Source: CAYRVX01 sp964642165
GTDB taxonomy: Bacteria; Planctomycetota; Phycisphaerae; SM23-33
NCBI GenBank assembly: GCA_964642165.1
Contig: CAZXOC010000202.1
Coordinates: 1-13,793, forward strand
Length of the DNA: 13,793 bases
Reading direction: 5' to 3'
Part shown: in pieces, positions 7,401 through 13,475 of the stretch
Layout of the letters: each line of letters starts with the position of its first letter
Position numbering within the stretch: position 1 is the stretch's first letter
Position numbers and translations under genes: made by a program
The notes under the pieces: generated by a model
What the model saw: the letters and a program-made list of their open reading frames with translations, nothing else
Databases searched by the model: none
Told to the model about the DNA's origin: nothing

Positions 7401-8677
7401 GCATTCGCCTGTGGGGCGGGGAGCTCGTGCTTCAGCCCGGCTGCCGGATCGACCTCGCGGGCGGAGCGGGCGGGCCGGGCGGCTGGGGCGATCCCCGAGG
7501 CCCGACCGGCAGCCCGGGCGCGCCCGGGGCGTTCGAGATGTCCGGCGGGACGCTGACGGTGGATGCCTCCGCCTTCGACGCGATGCTCGTGGCGGGCTCG
7601 CTGAACTACACGGGCGGATCGTTCCACCTGACGGGTCCGGGCGGGTTCGCCATCGGCCAGTCCACGGGGCAGATCGCCGAGGCACTCGGCGGCAGTCACG
7701 TCCGCCGCTCCGCCGGCAACGACCTGACGGTAGACGCGTGGCTCACCGTCGCCGCCGGTGCCACGTTGCAGGTCGACGGCGGCTGCGTCACCGCTGAATG
7801 GCTCACCGTCGCCCCCGGTGCCACGTTGCAGGTCGACGGCGGCTGCGTCACCGCTGGTGTCAACGGTGGTGTCGATGTCTCCGGCCACGCGGGATTCGCG
7901 TTCACCGGCGGGGAGCTGCGCGTCTTGTGCTTCGGTGGCAAGCTGATCAACGACGGCGGGGCGATCCGCCTCCCCCTCCAACATGCGTATCCGGTGCCCG
8001 GGAGGAGCATGTGGCTGGAAGGCGATCTGGTCATGAACGCAGGATCCGTTGAGACCTGGGTGATCCCAGTCTGTGAACAGCCGGGTGACTCAAGCCCGCC
8101 GGTCGCCGTGGAGCGCGATGTCGCTTTGGGCGGCACGCTGGAGTTGAGCTGGCTGCAGGTCCACGCGCCGGGTCTTCCGACACGGCAGCCGTTCGGGGGT
8201 CCCTACGACGTGCTGATCTACCGCGAGGAGCGAAGCGGCGAGTTCACGTCCTTCGCGGAGCCCGGCACGACCGGTGAGTGGGTCCTGGATTCCGGAGAGA
8301 CCGTTCTATCGAGCACCATCGGCGAGCGATACGTCGCCGGCATCGACTACGATGCGGACGCGAAATCGCAATACGATTGGTGGCCCCATGCCGTGCGCGT
8401 CGAGCTGTACGATCTGCTCGAGGGGGACTGCAACGTGGACGGCGAGGTGAACCGCGGGGACTTCGTGGCCCTGAGGGCCGGCTTCGGTTCTCCCAACGCC
8501 AACTGGTCCTGCGGTGACGTGACCTTCGACGGCTGCGTGGACTACCTGGACTATGTCGCGCTGAAGCGCAACTGCGGCCGCTGCGTCCCCGATGCCGCGG
8601 CGATCCCCGAGCCGGCGACGCTGCTTCTCCTCGTCGGCGCAGGCGCAGCTATCCTGCGGAAGCGCAGGCCCCGCTGA
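4490..8677 (+). CDS. Large exported PEP-CTERM protein with T5SS/PEP-CTERM repeats, Gly-rich repeats and dockerin-like tail
   Basis: A 1395-residue predicted surface protein. The signal peptide is long (probable cut after ARA, residue 33). Residues about 145-300 and 375-470 carry T5SS/PEP-CTERM-associated repeats: copies of the TLTVxNGGxV type alternate with GAGSTW/GADSTW/GLGSSW elements, which should form a beta-helix. An EF-hand-like loop (DLDGNGAPGSDE, 680-691) leads into eight Gly-rich repeats (about 692-1021), then a tandemly duplicated 20-residue unit (1084-1123). After a non-repetitive beta-rich part come two dockerin-type calcium loops (GDCNVDGEVNRGD, 1312-1324; GDVTFDGCVDYLD, 1342-1354) and a PEP-CTERM anchor: IPEP (1372), a hydrophobic stretch and the basic end RKRRPR. 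PEP-CTERM proteins are recognised by exosortase and targeted to the envelope or matrix; no exosortase gene is in this window. A structural or adhesive role is inferred. It converges on the anti-sigma gene with 12 bp between stop codons. Confidence 0.93.
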   Translation: MSYRLRCGLSTWSRSGFVPAALAVALAVAPARAQVVYGWLGTNGGFRDPTKWWPNGVPSTADWASFALVVPSTVSFDSDVSNAVLNVAAGDVTFELAGHTYSLTNPSSTAYPYSVNVGTVEAWTGELTLRGGTLNGATSVLGVVYGTAGLVTVDAGATWHNSGILCVAFGGAGTLTVQNGGQLHCAGGTLGMLLGSVAAATVTGADSTWTTGLLHVGELGKATLTIQNGAAVQTAGYAALGHSLTGDGAVTVTGAGSTWEASSLYVGGTHEVISGLGALTVSNGGTVDVGGTVKVWRTVALQDGGLLVANQVWRGPAGTLTAAAGSTLRVNELVGFGATPSFGGGLDMGHAGGPGSSSYAVAAGQALSVGDALTIGYDGYGMLTISGGGAVTSGSGMLGRSADSHGAATVMGLGSSWTISGGLFLGGSEALPGGSGDLKVSAEGVLAAGGALKLWPEGKLTITDGGHVTAGSFENAGGALTWRSGSLRLLDDLTVDSNDPFGMGEELRLDAERTLGVSGTLTLDGPGTVWLVDGGRLECGAVDSVDGGMLRWDGGTLAFPAGACVSSDDPFCAVGGSAVTPGRTLEVAGLLEVAVGGVLTLDGGVIRADRMTRAGGELAFHRGTCEIRERLDMGDEACVLGGGADDQVSVIVGGGPYWPPVVAFRDLTLARGVEMVAEEDLDGNGAPGSDEGGAGGAGGKLTVSGGKLTGWTIGLAGGDAGGVGSGGAGGAVSVSGGELSVSGSLNARGGESGPDVSGGWGATGGPGGAVNVSGGSVMLGGAFNARGGSGARGDYGADGPGGPGGDGGGLVVSGGLADLYGDGDVGGGAGGRYGGDGGRGGTLTVTGGAVWLGGTWSVRGGAAGEDPWLGMDFWSAGGGPGGRVHVAGGEVAVGGTLDARGGSGGPCYIAHGYPFPVSGGGGGPGGGLDVSGGRVVLIGTVDLRGGAGGQGNEAYGDKPAGEGGPGGPGGRIRLWGGELVLQPGCRIDLAGGAGGPGGWGDPRGPTGSPGAPGAFEMSGGTLTVDASAFDAMLVAGSLNYTGGSFHLTGPGGFAIGQSTGQIAEALGGSHVRRSAGNDLTVDAWLTVAAGATLQVDGGCVTAEWLTVAPGATLQVDGGCVTAGVNGGVDVSGHAGFAFTGGELRVLCFGGKLINDGGAIRLPLQHAYPVPGRSMWLEGDLVMNAGSVETWVIPVCEQPGDSSPPVAVERDVALGGTLELSWLQVHAPGLPTRQPFGGPYDVLIYREERSGEFTSFAEPGTTGEWVLDSGETVLSSTIGERYVAGIDYDADAKSQYDWWPHAVRVELYDLLEGDCNVDGEVNRGDFVALRAGFGSPNANWSCGDVTFDGCVDYLDYVALKRNCGRCVPDAAAIPEPATLLLLVGAGAAILRKRRPR
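6563..7551 (+). repeat. Eight Gly-rich protein repeats within the surface protein
   Basis: Residues 692 to about 1021 consist of roughly eight units of 30-45 residues. Each has the plan GGxGG, a short beta strand ending V-S/A-G-G, a second strand, then (A/V/L)RGG and a variable Gly-rich loop. Examples are GGPGGAVNVSGGSVMLGG and GGGPGGRVHVAGGEVAVGG. The units are diverged at DNA level, so the array is old. The variable loops insert unlike sequences, such as one with PWLGMDFW and one with CYIAHGYPFP. Confidence 0.8.
7739..7855 (+). repeat. Recent 60-bp tandem duplication inside the surface-protein gene
   Basis: The 57-bp segments 7739-7795 and 7799-7855 differ at one base and repeat with a period of 60 bp. 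They encode WLTVAAGATLQVDGGCVTA and WLTVAPGATLQVDGGCVTA, differing by one residue (A to P). In contrast to the old, diverged repeats elsewhere in the gene, this copy is almost identical, so it arose recently or is kept uniform by gene conversion. Confidence 0.95.
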
Positions 8678-8774
8678 GCGCGTTGGGAGCTACTCGCGCC
8701 GGTTCTCGAGGACGACGGCGCCCTTCACGTCGTAGTCCTTCCTCAGCCGCCGCAGGAGCTCCTGCACCTGGTCC
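8499..8774. repeat. Duplicated segment, copy A: PEP-CTERM tail plus anti-sigma 3' end
   Basis: This segment aligns without gaps to 13476-13751 at a constant offset of 4977 bp. Identity is moderate at the left end and rises to 121/123 over 8652-8774; the only two differences there are C/T at 8721 and 8742. It spans the second dockerin loop, the PEP-CTERM anchor, the 12-bp intergenic gap (identical in both copies) and the last codons of the convergent anti-sigma gene. Confidence 0.93.
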
Positions 8775-9802
8775 GCGCCGAGCCCGTAGCTGAACCGTGT
8801 GGTCGGCGACAGCGGCGCCTCGACCCGCTGGGACGGCTCGTTGGGGTCGGCCCGGGCCCTTTCGGCCCTTCGCGTGGTCGGGCGGGAATGGAGCTGCGAC
8901 TCGGAGACGGACGCCGCCAGAGCGGAGCCCTTCGCCAGGAGATGCGGGGAGCGTTCGCGCCCCAGCGTTCGCGGCGAGGCGATCTCAGCCACGATGCCTC
9001 GCGCGCCGGCCACCAGTTCCGCCGGGGCGTCCGTCCGGGCCAGGACCAGGCTCTCCAGCCCGCTGCTGCGCCCCGTGCGGAAGGTCCGATCCGGGCTCGG
9101 CAGGATGAGCTTCTGTCCGGCCCGCCCGGCCCGCGCGCCGCGCCGCGCGCCGTCGTGGAGGCTCTCGACCTTGCCGCCCGGGTCCACGTGAAGCAGGCAG
9201 AAGCGGCTCGCATCCGCCGCCGTGACCTCCACCTGGAAGTGCGTCTTGGCCGGCAGGGCCTTCGCCGGCGCCAGGGGCCGGCGGGCGACGACGCGGCCCT
9301 CGGCGTCGACGGAGCACGTGTAGACCCGCATGGCGAGGTCCGCGGGCGGCGGGCCGGCGGGGCCGTCTCCCGAGCCCAGCGGGCGGCTGGCCATCCAAAT
9401 GGCCGCCACCAGCAGCACGCCCGCCGCCGCGGCGATCGGCGTCAGCACACGCAGGATGCGAGCGCCTTTCGGCACGGCCTTCGGCGCGCCCTTCGGCGCG
9501 GCCGTGCCCAGCAGGACCGGCGGACGCAGGTCGAGATCCAGCTCGTCGGCCTCCCTCTGCCAATCGCCCCGGGCCAGCGTCTCGCGGACGGCGCCGACCA
9601 TCTCTCCCAGCTCCGGCGAGGAGGCCAGTTGCCTCTCCACCTCCCCTCTGGCGTCGTCGTCCAGTTCGCCCGAGACGTACGCGGCCAGCGTCGTGTCGTC
9701 CAGGCCGCCCGGCTGGCGCAGGGCCTCCTCCCGCCAGATGCGGATCTCGTCGCCCAGCTTCCGCAGCGCTTCGTCCGGCCTGTCTTCCGGTGACGTGTCC
9801 AT
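8690..9802 (-). CDS. Membrane anti-sigma factor with periplasmic DUF4384-like domain
   Basis: A 370-residue predicted anti-sigma factor for the ECF sigma factor encoded 16 bp upstream. The cytoplasmic N-terminus has the usual anti-sigma helical pattern (LDDTTLAAYVSGELDDDARGEV, 34-55, then ASSPELGEM, 60-68) but lacks the HxxxCxxC zinc motif. A single membrane helix lies at about 117-138 after a Pro/Lys-rich linker. The outer part (about 185-265) resembles DUF4384: HFQVEVTAADASRFCLLHVD and the LILPSPDRTF region. A low-complexity linker then leads to a charged C-terminal segment, DQVQELLRRLRKDYDVK (344-360), that is repeated almost exactly in the second copy at 13667. The ATG at 9802 (GGAGAG upstream) is preferred to one at 9850, which would overlap the sigma gene. 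The anti-sigma role is inferred from architecture and position. Confidence 0.8.
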   Translation of the reverse strand: MDTSPEDRPDEALRKLGDEIRIWREEALRQPGGLDDTTLAAYVSGELDDDARGEVERQLASSPELGEMVGAVRETLARGDWQREADELDLDLRPPVLLGTAAPKGAPKAVPKGARILRVLTPIAAAAGVLLVAAIWMASRPLGSGDGPAGPPPADLAMRVYTCSVDAEGRVVARRPLAPAKALPAKTHFQVEVTAADASRFCLLHVDPGGKVESLHDGARRGARAGRAGQKLILPSPDRTFRTGRSSGLESLVLARTDAPAELVAGARGIVAEIASPRTLGRERSPHLLAKGSALAASVSESQLHSRPTTRRAERARADPNEPSQRVEAPLSPTTRFSYGLGADQVQELLRRLRKDYDVKGAVVLENRRE

Positions 9803-9818
9803 GGGTAGCTCTCCACTC

Positions 9819-10403
9819 CTACAGACGCATGCGGCCGCCGCGGTCTGCAAGGGATTCCAGCACGTCCTCGAGGCGGCGCCGGATCTCGCTCAGCTCGTAG
9901 TGGACGGTGCGGACGGAGATGCCGAGCTCGTCGGCCATTTGGCCTCGCGGGCGGGAGGCCAGCAGCCCGTCCAGCAGGCGCTGCTGGCGGTCGGTCAGGC
10001 GACGTCGAACGGCGTCGATCGCCTCGCGGAGCTCCGCCTCGCGCCGCTCGCCGTCCCGCGGCGCGGCGGCGGGCAGTTGCGCCACGTCCAGGCCGCCCTG
10101 TTCGGCGTGGCGGCGGTGGAGCCTGCGGCGCATGTCGATGGCCCGGCGTGCGGCGACCGTGCCGATCCACGCCGAGAGGTTCGTCCCGCGCCACTGGGCG
10201 AGCTTCGCGAAGACCGCGTAGAGGGCCTCCTGCACGGCGTCCTCGACGTAGGCCCGCCCGTCCCGGCCGAGGATCCGCGACGCCACGCCCCGGCACAGAC
10301 CGGCGTACCGCGCCACCAGCTCGCGCTGGGAGGCCTCGTCGCCCTCCAGGCAGCCCCGCACGAGCCGGTCGCGATCGTCGTTGGTGATGTCGCCGCCGTC
10401 CAT
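9819..10403 (-). CDS. ECF-type RNA polymerase sigma factor
   Basis: A 194-residue sigma-70 family protein of ECF layout. Region 2 spans about 12-100, with GDEASQRELVARYAGLC (21-37), YVEDAVQEALYAVFAKL (52-68) and SAWIGTVAARRAIDMRRR (77-94). Region 4 spans about 128-185, with the helix-turn-helix QMADELGISVRTVHYELSEI (155-174). It would direct core RNA polymerase to specific promoters when released from the anti-sigma factor encoded just downstream. The gene starts 4 bp after the stop of the phosphatase gene and has only a weak Shine-Dalgarno sequence (GATGAGG very close to the ATG), so translation is probably coupled. The target promoters are not identifiable; the three promoter candidates seen in this window look like housekeeping sites rather than ECF sites. 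Confidence 0.93.
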   Translation of the reverse strand: MDGGDITNDDRDRLVRGCLEGDEASQRELVARYAGLCRGVASRILGRDGRAYVEDAVQEALYAVFAKLAQWRGTNLSAWIGTVAARRAIDMRRRLHRRHAEQGGLDVAQLPAAAPRDGERREAELREAIDAVRRRLTDRQQRLLDGLLASRPRGQMADELGISVRTVHYELSEIRRRLEDVLESLADRGGRMRL

Positions 10404-10407
10404 GGCC

Positions 10408-11418
10408 TCATCCCGCCGTCGCGGTCACGAAGCAGACGTCGTCACACCATCCCGCGCCCCCGCCGAACGCCGCCAGGGCGCCGGCCAGATCGCCGTGGAG
10501 GTCGCCGCCCTCGCGCGCCGCCCGACGCAGGATGCGCTGGAGGCGCTCCTGACCGAACGCCTCGCCGGCGTCGTTGTGGAGATCGCGCACCCCGTCCGTG
10601 CAGACCAGGACGTGGTCCCCGGCGGCCAGGTGCAGGCGGACCGGCTCGTAGCTCGCCTCGTCGAGCAGCCCCAGCAGATGCCCCGGGCGCCCCAGGCACC
10701 GCGGGGCGTCCTCCGCCGGCGAGACGACGAACGCGCCGCCCATCCCCGCCCCGGCGAACTCGCACTGCCCGCGCCCCGGCCCGAGGCGCAGCACGCCCGC
10801 CTCGGCGAAGCACGAGGGGGGAAAGACGTTCTGGAGCGCCCGGTTCATCGCGCCGAGCACCGCGGCGGCGCCGCCGGTCCGCGCGCCGGTCCGGAAGGCG
10901 AGCTTGACGGCCGGCACGAGCAACGCCGCCGGCGCGCCGTGCCCCATCACGTCCGCGATCAGCACCACCAGGCTGCCGTCGGCCCGCGCGACCGCGTCGT
11001 AGTAGTCCCCGCTCAGCACCGCCGCCGGGCGGTAGTACGCCTTCAGCCGGAAGTGCCGGCTCTCGGGCAGGGCCTCCGGCAGGAGCCCGGAGGCGCGCCG
11101 GCCCGTCGCCTCGAGCTGCCTCTCGGCGGCCGCCTCGTGCAGCACACGTCCGCAGACCGCGCCCACCCAGGCCTCGGCGGACCAGTCCCGCCGGAACAGG
11201 GCGCCGCCCAGGCGCGGCAGCTCGTCCACGCACGCCTGGAGCGCCCGGTGCGCCAGCTCCCTCAGCGCCGCTCCCGGCGCGTCGGGAAACGCCCTGCGCG
11301 TCAGCGCCACCGCGAGCGACCCGTACCGCCCGCCGAAGGCTCGCAGCGCCGAGGGATCGCCCCGGGCCACGCTTCGCAACAGTTCGTGGGCAGAGGTTCG
11401 CTTGCCTGACACCGGCAT
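10408..11418 (-). CDS. SpoIIE/PPM-type serine phosphatase with sigma-region-2-like N-terminal domain
   Basis: A 336-residue protein. Residues about 122-335 form a PPM/SpoIIE phosphatase with all metal-binding motifs: SGDYYD (136-141), IADVMGHGAPAALLV (154-168), CTDGV (273-277) and WCDD (324-327). Such enzymes dephosphorylate serine/threonine, classically on anti-anti-sigma proteins. Residues about 9-103 resemble region 2 of the neighbouring ECF factor: GDPSALRAFGGRYGSLA, LAHRALQACVDELPRL and SAEAWVGAV align with GDEASQRELVARYAGLC, VEDAVQEALYAVFAKLAQ and NLSAWIGTV. The basic DNA-contact end of the sigma factor (ARRAIDMRRRLHRR) is replaced by GRVLHEAAAERQLE. First gene of the three-gene operon. 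The ATG at 11418 lacks a good Shine-Dalgarno sequence, and no STAS or kinase partner is present here. The phosphatase call is firm; the sigma-like domain is my alignment by eye. Confidence 0.9.
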   Translation of the reverse strand: MPVSGKRTSAHELLRSVARGDPSALRAFGGRYGSLAVALTRRAFPDAPGAALRELAHRALQACVDELPRLGGALFRRDWSAEAWVGAVCGRVLHEAAAERQLEATGRRASGLLPEALPESRHFRLKAYYRPAAVLSGDYYDAVARADGSLVVLIADVMGHGAPAALLVPAVKLAFRTGARTGGAAAVLGAMNRALQNVFPPSCFAEAGVLRLGPGRGQCEFAGAGMGGAFVVSPAEDAPRCLGRPGHLLGLLDEASYEPVRLHLAAGDHVLVCTDGVRDLHNDAGEAFGQERLQRILRRAAREGGDLHGDLAGALAAFGGGAGWCDDVCFVTATAG

Positions 11419-11466
11419 GGGCTCGCAGCCAGGAGGTGGTCGTTGGGGCGGCCGTCCAGCGACGCC

Positions 11467-11495
11467 ATCCTACGGCCGGGCCGCCTCGCTGTCAA
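11467..11495 (-). promoter_or_regulatory. Sigma70-type promoter of the phosphatase-sigma-anti-sigma operon
   Basis: Read on the minus strand, a perfect TTGACA (11495-11490) is followed after exactly 17 bp by TAGGAT (11472-11467, 4/6 match). Transcription would start near 11460, about 42 nt before the ATG at 11418. It lies in the 158-bp divergent gap between the operon and the glycoside hydrolase gene. The site looks like a housekeeping promoter, so the operon need not be autoregulated by its own ECF factor. Confidence 0.65.
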
Positions 11496-11576
11496 AGCCG
11501 CCCGCCGCTGTCGCCGGGGCGGCGACGGCGGTATGCTGTGGCCGCAGCCCGCGCGCGTCGTGGGAGGGAGAACGCC

Positions 11577-13436
11577 ATGNNNNNNNNNNNNNNNNNNNNN
11601 NNNNNNNNNNNNNNNNNNNNNNNNNNNNNNNNNNNNNNNNNNNNNNNNNNNNNNNNNNNNNNNNNNNNNNNNNNNNNNNCGCTGAAGCTGCCCGGGCGCG
11701 GGCTCTACAAGCTGAAGCTGACGGCCGTCGCGGGCGGGCAGCGGGCCTCGGCCGAGACGCACGTCGCCGTCGTCTTCACGCCGCCGAAGCCCGAGGCGAG
11801 CTCGCCGTGGGGCATCTTCTACACGCCGCACACGTGGTTCCGCGGGGGCGACCCGAACGGCCCGGCGGCCGCGGCGCTGAGCCACCGCCTGCTCGGCGCG
11901 TCGTGGTCGCGGCTGAACTTCTGGGCCCACAGCGTCGAGAACGTCCGGGTCACCGGCGAGGGCGAGGTGACGTTCGACGTGACCACCTGGAAGAGCTTCG
12001 CCCGCGCCCTCCGCGCCGAGGGCATCACGATCCTCGGCGAGATCGCCCAGTGCCCGCGGGCGCTGTCGTCGCGTCCGGACGCCGCAGCCGTCCGGGGCGA
12101 CGCGGGGCCCGTCTGGTGCCGCGTCAAGCCGCGCGACTACAAGCTGTGGGAGCGGTTCATCGAGAAGCTCGCCCGCGAGTTCCGCGACGAGATCGGCGTG
12201 TGGGAGATCTGGAACGAGGCGAACCTGAAGGACCGCTACTGGACGGGCACGCTGGAGGACTTCGCCGTGCACGTCGAGCGGACGGCGCGGGCGCTGCGCC
12301 GCGGGAACCCCAAGGCCCGCATCGCCGCCGCCGGGTTCGTCCACGACCTGTCGTACGTCGAGAGCCTGCTGCGGCTCGGCATGGGCAGGCACGTCGACAT
12401 CCTGTCCGTCCACTACACCGACGAGCGCCCGGAGGAGATTCCCGCCCTGCGGCGCCTCCTGGGCCGCCACGGCCTGACGCTGCCGATCTGGAACACCGAG
12501 GAGCGAAGCGAAGTGCCCCTGCGCGACCTCGCCTCGCCCGTCGAGCGGTCGTTCAAGTTCCTCCACGTGACGATCGGCTACGAGCACATGCGCCCGCTCG
12601 TGCGGCAGGACTGGACCGTCCTGCCGGCGGGCATCCTGTACTCGGTGGGCGCCCACTGCATCGGCACGGCCGCCTACGCCGGGCGCTGCACGCAGGTCAA
12701 GGGCTGGGACGTGTTCTACTTCCGCCGCGGGCGCGAGCAGGTCGCCGCCTTCGATCGCCGCCGGCGAGCCGCCGCGCCGAAGCTCTTCGGCGCGGTGGCC
12801 GAGGCCGTCGCGCTGACCGTCGAGCCTCTCCCCGGCCGTAGGCCCACGGTCACCGACATGTGGGGGCGCAGCCGCCCGCTGAAGGTCCGCGACGGCGCCG
12901 CCGAGCTGGAGCTGGCCGGACGCATGGTGTTCCTCAACGGCTGCGCGAAGGTCGGCGTGGGCGGCTACGCCCTGGGGCGCGTGGAGAACGCCCACGTCTT
13001 CGAGGCCGAGGACGGCCGCTGGAGCGCCGGCTGGCACGCCAACGCCAAGGCGGGCTTCTCCGGCGGGCGGATCCTGGAGCTGTGGAAGCGGGAGGACCCG
13101 CCGGCGGGCGGCTACTGGGCCGAGCGGAAGCTCCGCGTGCCCCGCGACGGCACGTACGCCGTGCTGTTCTCGGGCAACTCGCTGGCGCGCCTCAAGCCCC
13201 CGCCGTCCATCTCGCCGTTCGAGTGGCGAATCGACGACGGCCAGCCCCGCGTGATGAACGCCGCCGCGCCGGTCCACCACGACGTCCCCGGCGCGCCGGA
13301 GGGCCTCAGCGTCCTCGGCAAGGTCCGCCTCACCAAGGGCGAGCACACCTTCCGCCTGAAGCTCCTCGCCCGCCGCAAGGCCTACGACACCGCCTACGCC
13401 CTCTGGTTCGACGCGATCGTCCTGCGGCGGCGGTAG
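11577..13436 (+). CDS. Clan GH-A glycoside hydrolase with C-terminal CBM-like module, interrupted by assembly gap
   Basis: Predicted TIM-barrel glycosidase. The ATG at 11577 follows GGGAGGGAGAA and is immediately followed by 100 N, so the N-terminus (including any signal peptide) is unknown, and the link between this ATG and the downstream frame is assumed. After the gap, a short beta-rich piece (LYKLKLTAVAGGQ) precedes the barrel. WEIWNEAN (12201-12224) supplies the probable acid/base Glu at 12216-12218. LPIWNTEE (to 12503) supplies the probable nucleophile at 12498-12500. This is the usual clan GH-A arrangement, reminiscent of GH39 and related families. From about 12990, VFEAEDGRW, then WAERKLRVPRDGTYAVLFSG, FEWRIDDG, and LTKGEHTFRL to FDAIVLRRR look like a CBM6/35-type carbohydrate-binding module that ends naturally at the stop. 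The only upstream promoter hint is a lone TATGCT (11532-11537) without a -35 match. Substrate unknown. Confidence 0.85.
   Translation: MXXXXXXXXXXXXXXXXXXXXXXXXXXXXXXXXXXLKLPGRGLYKLKLTAVAGGQRASAETHVAVVFTPPKPEASSPWGIFYTPHTWFRGGDPNGPAAAALSHRLLGASWSRLNFWAHSVENVRVTGEGEVTFDVTTWKSFARALRAEGITILGEIAQCPRALSSRPDAAAVRGDAGPVWCRVKPRDYKLWERFIEKLAREFRDEIGVWEIWNEANLKDRYWTGTLEDFAVHVERTARALRRGNPKARIAAAGFVHDLSYVESLLRLGMGRHVDILSVHYTDERPEEIPALRRLLGRHGLTLPIWNTEERSEVPLRDLASPVERSFKFLHVTIGYEHMRPLVRQDWTVLPAGILYSVGAHCIGTAAYAGRCTQVKGWDVFYFRRGREQVAAFDRRRRAAAPKLFGAVAEAVALTVEPLPGRRPTVTDMWGRSRPLKVRDGAAELELAGRMVFLNGCAKVGVGGYALGRVENAHVFEAEDGRWSAGWHANAKAGFSGGRILELWKREDPPAGGYWAERKLRVPRDGTYAVLFSGNSLARLKPPPSISPFEWRIDDGQPRVMNAAAPVHHDVPGAPEGLSVLGKVRLTKGEHTFRLKLLARRKAYDTAYALWFDAIVLRRR
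11580..11679. other. Assembly gap of 100 N
   Basis: Exactly 100 undetermined bases begin directly after an ATG. A round 100 is the usual placeholder for a scaffold gap of unknown size, so distances and reading frame across it are not reliable. Confidence 0.98.
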
Positions 13437-13475
13437 CGCCCCGACCGTCGGCCGCCGCCCACCGGCCTCCCGGCG

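Noticed and set aside
4490..8677. Classical autotransporter with a C-terminal beta-barrel
   Set aside because: The C-terminus is a dockerin-like pair and PEP-CTERM anchor; no barrel-forming domain is present despite the T5SS-associated repeats.
9803..9850. Upstream ATG at 9850 as the start of the anti-sigma gene
   Set aside because: It would overlap the sigma gene by 32 bp; the ATG at 9802 has its own Shine-Dalgarno sequence and follows the sigma stop by 16 bp.
9330..10907. Plus-strand frame across the anti-sigma, sigma and phosphatase genes
   Set aside because: Spans three well-supported minus-strand genes and ends in Arg/Pro-rich low complexity.
11532..11537. TATGCT as a -10 box for the GH-A hydrolase
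   Set aside because: The sequence 17 bp upstream (TGTCGC) does not resemble a -35 element.
11301..13346. 681-codon minus-strand frame opposite the hydrolase
   Set aside because: Runs through the N gap and is antisense to clear GH-A motifs.
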